A DNA stretch of 64,000 bases from Pseudomonadaceae bacterium (lineage in GTDB: Bacteria; Pseudomonadota; Gammaproteobacteria; Pseudomonadales; Azotimanducaceae). Below are positions 56,201 through 63,538 of this stretch, piece after piece; the stretch's first letter is position 1, and the number at the start of each line of letters is the position of its first letter. The DNA lies in assembly GCA_024743175.1 (NCBI GenBank), contig JANSXA010000006.1, forward strand, positions 186,001 to 250,000, read 5' to 3'. The translations under genes and the position numbers were made by a program. The notes beneath the pieces were generated by a model. That model saw nothing but the letters and a program-made list of their open reading frames with translations. It was not told the origin of the DNA and did not search any database.

Positions 56201-56482
56201 AACCATCAGGGTGCCAGCGCCTTCTGAGGCAAACGCTGTCATTTCTTCAACACCTTCGACGTCACGCATCTCTATTTCGAGTGGCATCACCAGCAGGCGC
56301 TCAGCATCTTCCGGCGAGATGCCTTCGTGCACAACAGTGATCACAAAGAAGGGCACGTCGATATCGGGGTCGTTGGCAACAGGAATAACCGCCCGGGAAA
56401 TCAGCCCGGCGATAATCACCATTGTCATGACAAGCATGGTGGTGCGTGATCGGGCAATGGCAGCGTCAATCAAGGAAAACAT
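53288..56482 (-). CDS. RND superfamily efflux permease
   Basis: A 1064-aa inner-membrane pump with 12 predicted helices and two large periplasmic loops, family-typical in motif blocks (early NDPDIDVPFFVITVVHEGIS; TM4 GLGMLIDGAIVVTEYADR; second half GVVALAGIVVNNNIVLIDTY). In TM4 the AcrB Asp pair is Asp398-Gly399, a D-G form found in part of the superfamily. It is downstream of its membrane-fusion partner (14 bp gap); no TolC-type gene is near. Substrate cannot be told. Confidence 0.9.
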   Translation of the reverse strand: MFSLIDAAIARSRTTMLVMTMVIIAGLISRAVIPVANDPDIDVPFFVITVVHEGISPEDAERLLVMPLEIEMRDVEGVEEMTAFASEGAGTLMVEFDADHNLDKALMDTREAVDRAKAEMPSTAEEPIVTEASVDDFPILQINIVGDVPERMLYNVAIDLREEVEAIPDVLSADMFGNREELLEAVIDPNQLEAYSISSEELINTIVRNNRLIPAGSLDTGEGRFSVKVPSIIEEASDIFDLPVRTDGDTVVTLSDVATVRRTFKDRTNYARVNGKPTISLQVVKRADANILNTIAAAKAVVEDFKQNVPGRVEIFYTTDQAPFAQGQVTELQGNIFTALGLVMIIIVAAMGFRSGLIVGLGIPVSFLFSLIFIYQLGYTFNFMVMFGMLLGLGMLIDGAIVVTEYADRKMTEGYDRRGAYALAAKRMFWPVTASIATTLAAFLPLMFWPGVSGKFMRYLPVTVFTVLSGSLLYALVFGPVLGSLFGKAGSRDAKSMETLKQLEDGDPRTLRSLTGLYARLLSYASRYALVTMAITIGVLFTTFWAYGEYGRGFTFFSDSEPKYANVSVRARGNLSVDETNALLKEIENEILEVEGIQSLNSTTMLTGQPGRDGGMDRIGRMFLELLDENQRDVTGTEIFEIIRERTRDYAGISVEIEKMEQGPPVGKPILLEFSSHNKDLLEPAVTKIVQYMEESMTGIRDIDDSRSLPGVEWKLTVDRAQAAIFGADVSQVGIAVQLITNGVKVGEYRPDRSDDAVDIRVRYPSDARGINALNELKIATPKGLVPVSNFVTKQATPNVDTIQRINGIPVEQIRANVAPGVLADDKVKELQAWLDTQTWHPDLKIEFRGANEEQAESMAFVGVAFMLSLLLMFVLLVTQFNSFYQAFLILFAVVLSTAGVLLGLLITGSPFSAILTGVGVVALAGIVVNNNIVLIDTYNHLRKEHPSLDYSQLIVRTGAQRLRPVMLTTITTVFGLLPLASNLSIDLVNRTVVYGGMLSSFWVPLSQAIVSGLTFSTLLTLVATPAMLALPHQAKHLMDRIKTMLKKRFKGGDDANLGTSSAG

Positions 56483-56496
56483 TGTCGATCCTCGGT

Positions 56497-57675
56497 TTAA
56501 ATCGTTAAGGCGTTAGCGGCGGCGATTGAACTGCTGGGATTGACTACCTGGGCGTCTGCAGGATCAGGTGTTTCTGCTTTCAGGGTACCATCGTTCTGGA
56601 ATACTGGATCAACGCGCTCACCAGCTGTTACCAGTTCCTGCCCGACGGTAATGACGCCAGCGCGGTTTGGTAAGCCGTGAACCCAGATGCCGTCGCTGGC
56701 ATCAGCTAGAATTTCGATGTGGTGGAATTCAACAACATTGTCTTCGTTGACTGTCCGGATACCGATTTTGCCCTCATCGTCCAGGCTGATCAGCGCCGGG
56801 CTGATCTTCTGCGCGAGAACGGTCTGTACTGGGATATGGATTTCCGTTGTGATACCGGAACGCAGTGCAAGATCGGCGTTGTCCAGTTCAATTTCGACGG
56901 CGTAGGTACGCGTGGTCGGGTCGGTGAGTTGCCCGATGAATGTGACAGGTCCGGTGACAGTTTCACCGCTGCGCAGATAACCTTTTGCGGTTTGTCCGAT
57001 GGACAGGTTCAGAACCTCCTGCTCTGAGACTCTGCCGACCAGTAGCATAGGGTCCATGTCGACAACGGTTGCGCAGTTTGCGCCGGGGCCTACGTAGTCG
57101 CCGATTTCCTGGTGCACATCTTCAACAATGCCACCAAAAGGTGCTCTGACAGCAATTTTCTCCAGATCCAGGTTGCGGCGGCTGATGTTGGCTTCAGCAG
57201 CGGCCAGTCGGGCCTTGGCGCCGGCGATCGCAGTTTCTGAATTGTAGCCTTTCTCTTTCAGGCTGAGGGCGCCACTGTATTCAATCTGTGCCTGGGCAAG
57301 TGCTGCCTGGGCTTCTGTCAGAGCCGCCTGCCGATCTTCCACGGACAGCTGGCAAAGCAGGTCTCCTTCAGCAACCAGGCTGCCGCGGTCGACGGGGCGG
57401 TCAACAATAGTGCCTGCCAGTTCAACTTTGACATCGACAGTGCGTTTGTTCTCGGTCTTGCCACGTACTTTGACCAGACGTTGCTGTGGCGTTGCCTGCA
57501 AAACGGAAACGCGCACCTTGGTGGGTGCTGCATCTTCGTCAACGCGACTCTGCTCTCGGTTCTGTTCTGCGAGGGTTGCAGGATTAGGTGTTTCTTCTTT
57601 ACCCAAAACTCCGCTGGCGAGCCAGGCTGCCAGTAACAGCGCGATAATAGTGGCAGTAATGTATGTTGTGCGCAT
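56497..57675 (-). CDS. RND periplasmic adaptor (membrane fusion protein)
   Basis: A 392-aa HlyD/AcrA-type protein: N-terminal membrane/signal segment (residues 3-22), a barrel-sandwich half (GTIVDRPVDRGSLVAEGDLL), an alpha-hairpin with QAALTEAQAALAQAQ, the other half (RAPFGGIVEDVHQEIGDYVG) and a beta-barrel with SIGQTAKGYLRSGE. It links the RND pump to an outer-membrane channel. The ATG at 57675 gives a normal signal region; an upstream in-frame ATG would add 12 non-typical residues. Confidence 0.9.
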   Translation of the reverse strand: MRTTYITATIIALLLAAWLASGVLGKEETPNPATLAEQNREQSRVDEDAAPTKVRVSVLQATPQQRLVKVRGKTENKRTVDVKVELAGTIVDRPVDRGSLVAEGDLLCQLSVEDRQAALTEAQAALAQAQIEYSGALSLKEKGYNSETAIAGAKARLAAAEANISRRNLDLEKIAVRAPFGGIVEDVHQEIGDYVGPGANCATVVDMDPMLLVGRVSEQEVLNLSIGQTAKGYLRSGETVTGPVTFIGQLTDPTTRTYAVEIELDNADLALRSGITTEIHIPVQTVLAQKISPALISLDDEGKIGIRTVNEDNVVEFHHIEILADASDGIWVHGLPNRAGVITVGQELVTAGERVDPVFQNDGTLKAETPDPADAQVVNPSSSIAAANALTI

Positions 57676-57899
57676 CGCACGGCCCTCTTGATGGTGCAGT
57701 TGACCTGTCAATCTGGGTGGCGAAGTGCCAGGCCCAAACTATTCAGCTCGTTAAATGCTACTAAAGGTAACACATTGCGAGTTGTCGGACAAAATGCTTT
57801 TTATTGACGAATCCATCAGATTATCCCGCAGTTGAGGTCAAGTTTAGGTGAAGATCGGATGAAGAGTGTGTGAGGGCGATCAAACTGCAAAGAAAGGCG

Positions 57900-57921
57900 G
57901 TTAGTGGAAGTCCACTAACCT
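57900..57921. repeat. Inverted repeat upstream of the RND operon / downstream of the GST gene
   Basis: Perfect 10-bp arms GGTTAGTGGA / TCCACTAACC with a 2-base centre, in the 281-bp gap between the GST stop and the adaptor start. Read on the minus strand it is followed by a pyrimidine-rich GCCTTTCTTTG, so it may be a GST terminator; its symmetry also fits a TetR- or MarR-type operator for the efflux genes. No regulator gene is adjacent. Confidence 0.5.
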
Positions 57922-57956
57922 GTCAGAGGGTTTGCCAGAGCTGAAGGGGCAGAAAA

Positions 57957-58571
57957 TCAGGCTGCAGCGCTGGGTCTGGCGGCCATGCGATCGTACCAGG
58001 CCTTGATATGGCTGAGGTTCTGGTCAAAAGGTTGGCCGACGGCACTTCCGAACGTCAGCATGCAGTACAACAGCACGTCGGCCAGTGAAATCTTTTCACC
58101 CGCAATGAAGCTGCGCCCATCTGCCATCAAGCCGTCCAGCCAGGCGGTTTTCTCGCTGGCAATCTGCTTCAGGCTGTCTGCCGCGGCTGGGATAGTGACC
58201 ATGCGATCTTTGAAAATAGGCAGTCCATCGGAATAGCGGAATCCATTTGCCAGGGGTTCGCAGATGTTCAGGTCAACCCTGCGGGTCCACATTCGGGTTG
58301 CAGCGCGCTCTGCGGGTGTTTCCCCGATAAGCGAAGGTCCATCGGATATTTCGTCGAGGTACTCACAGATGGCTGTGATCTCAGAGATCAGCGTACCGTC
58401 GTCGAGCTGCAGGCAGGGGAGTTGGCCTGCGGGATTGATTTTGAGGAATTCCGGTTGCCGATTGGCGCCGGACATCAGATCGATATCCTCAAGTTCAAAT
58501 TCAGCCCCAACTTCCGCAGCGTACATACGCACAACATGTGGGTTTGGGCCCATAGAGTTATAAAGTTTCAT
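57957..58571 (-). CDS. Glutathione S-transferase
   Basis: A 204-aa GST: thioredoxin-like N-terminal domain (LYNSMGPNPHVVRMYAAEVG; NPAGQLPCLQLDDG; ISEITAICEYLDE) and a helical C-terminal domain with ISLADVLLYCMLTF. The first strand has Ser5 as possible catalytic residue with Asn/Pro following. Likely conjugates or reduces electrophiles with glutathione. An AGAGGGG site precedes the ATG. It follows a glyoxalase gene by 45 bp, a common glutathione-linked pairing. Confidence 0.87.
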   Translation of the reverse strand: MKLYNSMGPNPHVVRMYAAEVGAEFELEDIDLMSGANRQPEFLKINPAGQLPCLQLDDGTLISEITAICEYLDEISDGPSLIGETPAERAATRMWTRRVDLNICEPLANGFRYSDGLPIFKDRMVTIPAAADSLKQIASEKTAWLDGLMADGRSFIAGEKISLADVLLYCMLTFGSAVGQPFDQNLSHIKAWYDRMAARPSAAA

Positions 58572-58616
58572 TAATTCCCCTCTCTTTTCTATTTTTGGTG
58601 TTGGTTCGGTTAAGTG

Positions 58617-59051
58617 TTACCACTCGCCGATGTTTTCCAGACTTTTCCAGGGTTCAGCGGGTGCAAGGGCATCCCCTTTCTGCAGCAGCTCAACGGAAAC
58701 GCCGTCTGGGGAGCGCACAAAAGCCATGTGACCGTCGCGTGGTGGCCGATTGATGGTTACGCCGTGGTCGACCAGGCGCTGGCAGGCGGCATAAATGTCA
58801 TCAACGGCATAAGCAAGGTGGCCGAAGTTTCGACCGCCGGATAAGGTTTCCGGATCCCAGTTGTGGGTCAACTCCACCTGTGCGGAACTGTCCCCGGGTG
58901 CAGCCAGAAAAACCAGAGTAAAACGCCCTTGTTCGCTGTCATAACGACGTAGCTCTTCAAGCCCCAGGGCGTCGCAGTAAAAATTAAGCGATGCGTCGAT
59001 GTCGGTGACACGCACCATTGTGTGGAGATACTTCATAGCAGATTGACTCAT
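58617..59051 (-). CDS. Lactoylglutathione lyase-like (glyoxalase I, VOC family)
   Basis: A 144-aa VOC-fold protein with MKYLHTMVRVTDIDASLNFY, VELTHNWDPETLSGGRNFGH and SPDGVSVELLQKG, covering the metal ligands (His, Glu, His, Glu) of glyoxalase I. It converts the methylglyoxal-glutathione adduct to S-lactoylglutathione. The start could be at 59051 or an in-frame ATG 15 bases later (59036), which is where close relatives usually start. Paired with the GST gene downstream. Confidence 0.85.
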   Translation of the reverse strand: MSQSAMKYLHTMVRVTDIDASLNFYCDALGLEELRRYDSEQGRFTLVFLAAPGDSSAQVELTHNWDPETLSGGRNFGHLAYAVDDIYAACQRLVDHGVTINRPPRDGHMAFVRSPDGVSVELLQKGDALAPAEPWKSLENIGEW

Positions 59052-59143
59052 AACGTGAGGTCGATGGCAGGGCGCAGTTTAGCCCTGTGAAGTGCTCCGG
59101 GACAAATCCCAACGGAAGTGTGTCCAAGGTTTTTCTGACAGCC

Positions 59144-59169
59144 AAAAAAAACCCTGCAGTTGCAGGGTT
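59144..59169 (-). terminator. Rho-independent terminator of the 59-aa gene
   Basis: On the minus strand a 9-bp stem AACCCTGCA / TGCAGGGTT (59050-based text 59150-59158 and 59161-59169, 2-base centre) is followed by a run of T (59149-59144). It lies 72 bp after the stop of the small minus-strand gene at 59242 and before the glyoxalase gene, so it ends the small transcript. Confidence 0.8.
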
Positions 59170-59241
59170 CGCGATAGGCCATCACAAGAGACTCTTTAAC
59201 GAGTCTGGGTCATTGGAGAGAAAAGAATCAGCTCAATCAGG

Positions 59242-59421
59242 CTATAAAACCGATACTGCCAGAATGCTGACAACCAGGGTGCACAGCGCTGCCACAATGA
59301 GGGCACTTTCACTGCCGCTGAGGACTTCGTCGCGCTCAGCTATGGCAATTGCCTGGGCATTGGCCTGGGTATTGGGTTGGGTTTGATTGTATTGTTGCGG
59401 TGATGTACTGACCAAATCCAT
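59242..59421 (-). CDS. 59-aa single-pass membrane protein, unknown
   Basis: A short frame that encodes a Gln/Asn/Ala-rich, probably disordered N-terminus (QQYNQTQPNTQANAQAIAIA) and a C-terminal membrane helix (ALIVAALCTLVVSILAVSVL). A strong terminator follows on the same strand. The composition is far from random, and the overlapping 99-aa plus-strand frame has no such order. Small tail-anchored or inner-membrane proteins of this size are often stress-related or regulatory. No ribosome site stands out. Confidence 0.6.
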   Translation of the reverse strand: MDLVSTSPQQYNQTQPNTQANAQAIAIAERDEVLSGSESALIVAALCTLVVSILAVSVL

Positions 59422-59624
59422 TACTGCCGAATCCGTATTTACGATAGGTTGTAAGATACGTATTAATGGTGAAGGGTGATTGCAGTATTAATGGAAGTAA
59501 AATGGAAAGAAATCGTCACTTTTCGCCGCTTCCATGTGTGCTGTTGCGTCGTCACAATAACCCGCCAGGCCGCACAATTTGTTGCAGTCTGGGTTGGAAG
59601 TCATTTGCCTGAGGATTCACTGTC

Positions 59625-61172
59625 ATGCCCCGTTGTTTGAACTGCTTACGTATTGTTTTCCTGGTCAGCGTACTGGGTGTTGCAGGATGTGTTGTCAATC
59701 CGGTCACCGGCCAGCGGGAAATTGCGCTGGTGAGTGCTCAGCAGGAAGTATCGATTGGCCAGGAACAGTATGTGCCGTCACAACAGATGCAGGGTGGCGC
59801 TTATCGCACAGACCCTGAGCTGTCAGCGTATGTGAGTCAGGTGGGTCAGAAGCTTGCCATCGCCAGTGGCGTCGATCTGCCTTATGAATTTGTGGTTTTG
59901 AATAATTCGGTACCCAATGCCTGGGCATTACCAGGCGGTAAAATTGCGATTAACCGAGGTTTGTTAACCGAGCTGCGCAATGAGGCCGAGCTGGCCGCAG
60001 TGTTAGGCCATGAGGTAGCCCACGCGGCAGCGCGGCATGGCGCCAAACGTGTAGAACGCGGCATTCTTTCACAGGGTGTGCTGCTGGCGGCGGCTATTGG
60101 TGCAAGCGGCACCGAATACTCTCAGGAAGTTTTAGGTGGCGCTGCCATGGCCACGCAGCTGTTAAATCAGAAGTATTCCCGTGATGCTGAGCGTGAAGCT
60201 GACTTTTACGGCACTGAATTTATGGCCAAAGCCGGCTACGACCCCTACGGTGCAGTCACCCTGCAGGAAACGTTTGTGCGCTTATCCGGAGCCGGTGCAA
60301 CGGATTGGGTTAACGGACTTTTTGCATCACACCCTGCTTCTCAGGAGCGTCTTAACAACAATCGCGGGCTGCTCAAGCGTTTACGTGCACAAGGCTTCGA
60401 CGGTGGCAAACTGGGTCAGCCGGACTTTGCCCGGGCGATGCAACCTCTGCTTAACGCCAAGCCAGCGTATGAGGCCTACGATGAGGCCAGAGAGCTCTAC
60501 GCACAGGGCGATTACGATGCAGCTCTGGCGAAGGTAAATCAGGCTTTGTCGATGCGTGACAACGAGGCGTTGTTTCACGGCCTGCGTGGCAGCATTCGTT
60601 ACCGACAGAACAGATATGCAGATGCAATCACCAATTTTGATCGCGCACTGGCGCGCGACGACCGCTATTTTCTCTACTATCTCAGTCGCGGCCTGTCGCA
60701 TGCGGAGCTTGGGCAGCGTGATGTTGCCCGACGCGATCTGTCGGCGTCGGTTCGTTTGTTACCTACAGCGCCGGCTTATCAGGCGCTGGGGAAACTGGCC
60801 GAAGCGGATGGCGATGTTGAACGGGCAAAGCAATATTATGCGCAGGCGGGTCAAAGTGACGGGCAGGAAGGGCAGGCGGCCCGCGCCAGCCTGGTCAGGC
60901 TTGAGTTGCCTTCACAGCCGGCGAAGTATATTGCCGCCCGGGTCAGTCGTGATGATCGTGACCGGCTAGTTTTGCAGGTTAATAACAGGGCCAGCCTGGC
61001 GCTGGCTGATATTGTGATTCAGGTTGAGCTTATGACTGAGGCAGGCGTGCGCAGCACGACCAGTCGACTGGAGCGGCTGGGGCCAGGAGAGACGCGGTTG
61101 TCGTTGCTGAACGTGGACCCTGCACAGGTGCAGAGTGTGAATGCTTATCCTGTGTCTGCCCGGTTGTTTTAG
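59625..61172 (+). CDS. M48 family metalloprotease lipoprotein with TPRs
   Basis: A 515-aa lipoprotein: lipobox GVAGC with Cys22, M48 protease domain with GHEVAH (His129, Glu130, His133) and a downstream Glu in SRDAEREADFYG, then a C-terminal TPR-like region (about 285-420: ARELYAQGDYDAALAKVNQA, NRYADAITNFDRALARDD). This is the BepA/LoiP-like layout, so it probably handles outer-membrane protein quality control in the periplasm. Start at ATG 59625. Confidence 0.88.
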   Translation: MPRCLNCLRIVFLVSVLGVAGCVVNPVTGQREIALVSAQQEVSIGQEQYVPSQQMQGGAYRTDPELSAYVSQVGQKLAIASGVDLPYEFVVLNNSVPNAWALPGGKIAINRGLLTELRNEAELAAVLGHEVAHAAARHGAKRVERGILSQGVLLAAAIGASGTEYSQEVLGGAAMATQLLNQKYSRDAEREADFYGTEFMAKAGYDPYGAVTLQETFVRLSGAGATDWVNGLFASHPASQERLNNNRGLLKRLRAQGFDGGKLGQPDFARAMQPLLNAKPAYEAYDEARELYAQGDYDAALAKVNQALSMRDNEALFHGLRGSIRYRQNRYADAITNFDRALARDDRYFLYYLSRGLSHAELGQRDVARRDLSASVRLLPTAPAYQALGKLAEADGDVERAKQYYAQAGQSDGQEGQAARASLVRLELPSQPAKYIAARVSRDDRDRLVLQVNNRASLALADIVIQVELMTEAGVRSTTSRLERLGPGETRLSLLNVDPAQVQSVNAYPVSARLF

Positions 61173-61186
61173 ACGACAGGCAGAAA

Positions 61187-61438
61187 CTATTTGCGTGACG
61201 CTGCTCTGCATGCCATTGCCGGGCTATAGTTGTGGCCGTTCTCTCGGCCGTTGCTCTGGCACGAAGCCCATATATTGCCACTGCTGTCTTTATGGAACGG
61301 CACATCCATTTTTTCCAGATAGTTTTGTAACTGGTCATAGCGGACATCAAAGTAGGCCGCCAGATCTTCATTGCCCAGCACTGTGAACTGGCTCTGTCGG
61401 CGTACCCTGCGGCGATGTAAAGGTCTTAGTAGCTTCAT
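61187..61438 (-). CDS. 83-aa probable DNA-binding protein under LexA control
   Basis: An 83-aa basic protein. Residues about 20-58 (LGNEDLAAYFDVRYDQLQNY then LEKMDVPFHKDSSGNIW) look like a compact helix-turn-helix with a wing, as in small excisionase/MerR-like or DUF4224-like proteins. The ATG at 61438 is the last base of a LexA box, so the mRNA from the promoter seen here would be almost leaderless; a downstream in-frame GTG (before LGNED) is an alternative start. Convergent with the M48 gene. SOS induction is the likely mode of control. Confidence 0.6.
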   Translation of the reverse strand: MKLLRPLHRRRVRRQSQFTVLGNEDLAAYFDVRYDQLQNYLEKMDVPFHKDSSGNIWASCQSNGRENGHNYSPAMACRAASRK

Positions 61439-61475
61439 ACTGTAAATTTATACAGTAGTTTTATTTTGCTGCCAA
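61438..61475 (-). promoter_or_regulatory. LexA (SOS) box overlapping a sigma70 promoter
   Basis: On the minus strand TTGGCA (61470-61475) and TATAAA (61447-61452) are separated by 17 bases. A 20-bp box, TACTGTATAAATTTACAGTA (61438-61457), covers the -10 region; it has the CTGT-N8-ACAG core and differs from the E. coli consensus only within the central A/T stretch. LexA bound there would block the 83-aa gene. The box is not near any other start on either strand. Confidence 0.82.
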
Positions 61476-61511
61476 GTTTTTTCTACAGGGTTTTACGAAG
61501 TCCTGAAAAAC

Positions 61512-62195
61512 CTACCTCTGGATCCACCCCCCGGAGAAGGGAATGGCCTGGCCGACAAAAAAATCGCTGTCGTTAGAGGCCAGAAACAGTGCAAAGCGGG
61601 CATCTTCCTCTGCGGTTGCCAGTCGTCCCAGTGGCACCTGTCGTTTCAGCGAAGCCTGAAATTTAGGTTGTTCGCGCAACTGTGACGGATAATAAACCGG
61701 ATTCTCGACATAATTCTGCGCGATCAGGTTAACCTGGATGTTGTGTGGTGCGACCTCGACGCCCAGGGATTGCACGTAACCCACCTGGGCTGCCCGAGCG
61801 GCGGAGTATGCGGTCACCGTTTTCATACCCCGCAGTGCCGTTGCGCTGCCGTAAACCACTATTTTGCCTGCGTTGCGGGCGATCATTTGCGGTAGCACCG
61901 CACGACACAGCCGGTGCAACGGGTGCACCATTTTGTCAAACGTGTCATGCCAGGCCTCATCTTCCAGCTCTGTTGCGCTGGTGCCGGAGTAGTTGGCCGA
62001 GGCGAGATTGGCAATGAGAATATCGATCTCCCCATTGTCATAGACGAGTTGCTCACAGGCCCCAGCAACGGTTAGATCATCATTGCTGGCGATTACCTCA
62101 GCGCCAGCTGCGCTGAATACGTCTAAGGTGGCAGGGCCCATATAATCATTCGCCTGGGTAACCAGGACGCGTTTACCGCTCAGATTCTGACTCAC
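61512..62195 (-). CDS. Halohydrin dehalogenase (SDR-derived)
   Basis: A 227-aa protein of SDR fold that has lost the dinucleotide motif and carries both halohydrin dehalogenase signatures: T13-x4-Y18-x-G20 (VTQANDYMG) in place of the Gly-rich loop, forming the halide site, and S117-x12-Y130-x3-R134 (GSATALRGMKTVTAYSAAR), where Arg replaces the usual SDR Lys. Further along, AQNYVENPVYYPSQLREQP matches the NY...YFYP region of HheC. It would turn vicinal haloalcohols into epoxides and catalyse the reverse. The GTG at 62195 follows GAGGAT. Confidence 0.9.
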   Translation of the reverse strand: MSQNLSGKRVLVTQANDYMGPATLDVFSAAGAEVIASNDDLTVAGACEQLVYDNGEIDILIANLASANYSGTSATELEDEAWHDTFDKMVHPLHRLCRAVLPQMIARNAGKIVVYGSATALRGMKTVTAYSAARAAQVGYVQSLGVEVAPHNIQVNLIAQNYVENPVYYPSQLREQPKFQASLKRQVPLGRLATAEEDARFALFLASNDSDFFVGQAIPFSGGWIQR

Positions 62196-62344
62196 GATGC
62201 TTATCCTCTGACTGCTTAAAAAATTGCTGTTCGAAGCCAAGAATACGTGACCTGGTGTTGTGCGCAATGCCACATCCCGCGACGATCTGTTAGTTTTAGC
62301 GCTACGACAGTTTTTCCATACTCAGTGAGAAAGTAGGAGCGTTT

Positions 62345-63127
62345 ATGAACAGCCATGAAGTGGACTACGAAATTTTTGGTGACGACATGCAGATCGTGGA
62401 GGTTGAACTCGACCCTGGCGAAGTTGTTATTGCTGAAGCGGGTGCTATGAATTACATGGAAGACGGCATTAATTTTGAAACCAAGATGGGGGATGGCTCT
62501 ACGCCTTCCGGTGGCATGCTGGGTTCTCTGCTGAATGTCGGTAAGCGCGTCCTCACCGGCGAATCTATTTTCATGACCCACTTTTCCAACAGTGGGCAAG
62601 GTAAGAGACGAGTTGCCTTTGCCGCGCCATACCCCGGCAAAATTATTCCCATAGATCTCGCTCTGGCCGGTGGTGAGCTGATTTGTCAGAAAGATGCGTT
62701 CCTCTGTGCCGCGTTAGGCACCAACCTCGACATCGCCTTCAATCGTCGCCTGGGCGCAGGTTTCTTTGGCGGTGAGGGTTTCATCCTGCAGCGTCTGCGT
62801 GGTGACGGGAAAGCCTTTGTGCATATTGGCGGAACGGTCATCAAACGCGAGTTGAACAATGAAGTGTTGCGCGTAGACACAGGTTGTATTGCCGCGTTTA
62901 CGCCGGGCATTGACTACGACATAGAGCGCGCCGGCGGATTGAAGTCGATGATTTTTGGTGGTGAAGGACTGTTTCTCGCCACCTTGCGCGGTACCGGTAC
63001 GGTGTATCTCCAGTCACTGCCTTTTTCACGTCTGGCTGAGCGTGTCATGCGTGCGGCGCGGCCTGGTGGTTCCAAAGGTGAGGGTTCGGCACTGGGTCCG
63101 TTGGGAGATATGTTTGGTGATAAATAG
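62345..63127 (+). CDS. AIM24/TIGR00266 family protein
   Basis: A 260-aa protein of the TIGR00266/AIM24 family: repeated beta-helix strands, [60 protein letters not shown]. Members are widespread and of unknown biochemical role (AIM24 is a mitochondrial homologue; bacterial copies are linked to antimicrobial exposure and apoptosis-like labels without firm evidence). The ATG at 62345 follows TAGGAG. Divergent from the halohydrin dehalogenase. Confidence 0.88.
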   Translation: MNSHEVDYEIFGDDMQIVEVELDPGEVVIAEAGAMNYMEDGINFETKMGDGSTPSGGMLGSLLNVGKRVLTGESIFMTHFSNSGQGKRRVAFAAPYPGKIIPIDLALAGGELICQKDAFLCAALGTNLDIAFNRRLGAGFFGGEGFILQRLRGDGKAFVHIGGTVIKRELNNEVLRVDTGCIAAFTPGIDYDIERAGGLKSMIFGGEGLFLATLRGTGTVYLQSLPFSRLAERVMRAARPGGSKGEGSALGPLGDMFGDK

Positions 63128-63157
63128 TCGCAGCGTACCTGGTTATGGTGGGTCGCA

Positions 63158-63487
63158 ATGCAGATTGCGGGCAGCAGGGTGAAGTATTTCCCGGTAGCCA
63201 ATATCAGCCAGGTGCCTGAAGGCCAGGCGGTTCACCTGAACGTGAACGGCCGGGCGCTGTTGCTGTGCCAGGTTGAGGGTCAGTTTTACGCGGTCAGTGC
63301 AATCTGCCCGCATGCCGGCCAGAAGCTGTACGGGGGTCGTTTACAGGGCTGGGAGGTGGTCTGCCCGCTGCACCGGGCACGCTTTGATGTGCGCAATGGT
63401 GCCTGTACGGCCGCACCTGCAGCAGAGGCTTTGCACAGCTTTCCGGTGCTGCTGGAGGCAGGCAAGGTGTCAATCGGCATGTCTTAG
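63158..63487 (+). CDS. Rieske-type [2Fe-2S] ferredoxin
   Basis: A 109-aa protein with the Rieske signature: CPHAGQKL (Cys-x-His) and CPLHRARFD (Cys-x2-His), 17 or so residues apart. It resembles NirD/BphA3-like stand-alone Rieske ferredoxins that carry electrons to oxygenases or reductases. Cytoplasmic, no membrane segment. Encoded 30 bp after the AIM24-like gene. Confidence 0.87.
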   Translation: MQIAGSRVKYFPVANISQVPEGQAVHLNVNGRALLLCQVEGQFYAVSAICPHAGQKLYGGRLQGWEVVCPLHRARFDVRNGACTAAPAAEALHSFPVLLEAGKVSIGMS

Positions 63488-63538
63488 TCGCCGGGGATTA
63501 CGTATACTAGCTGGCTTTTCCGGAATAAGACGATAGCC

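Noticed and set aside
59087-59386. A 99-codon plus-strand frame between the glyoxalase and protease genes
   Set aside because: It crosses a minus-strand terminator hairpin and is antisense to the 59-aa membrane protein; its composition is Ser/Arg/Ala-rich without structure.
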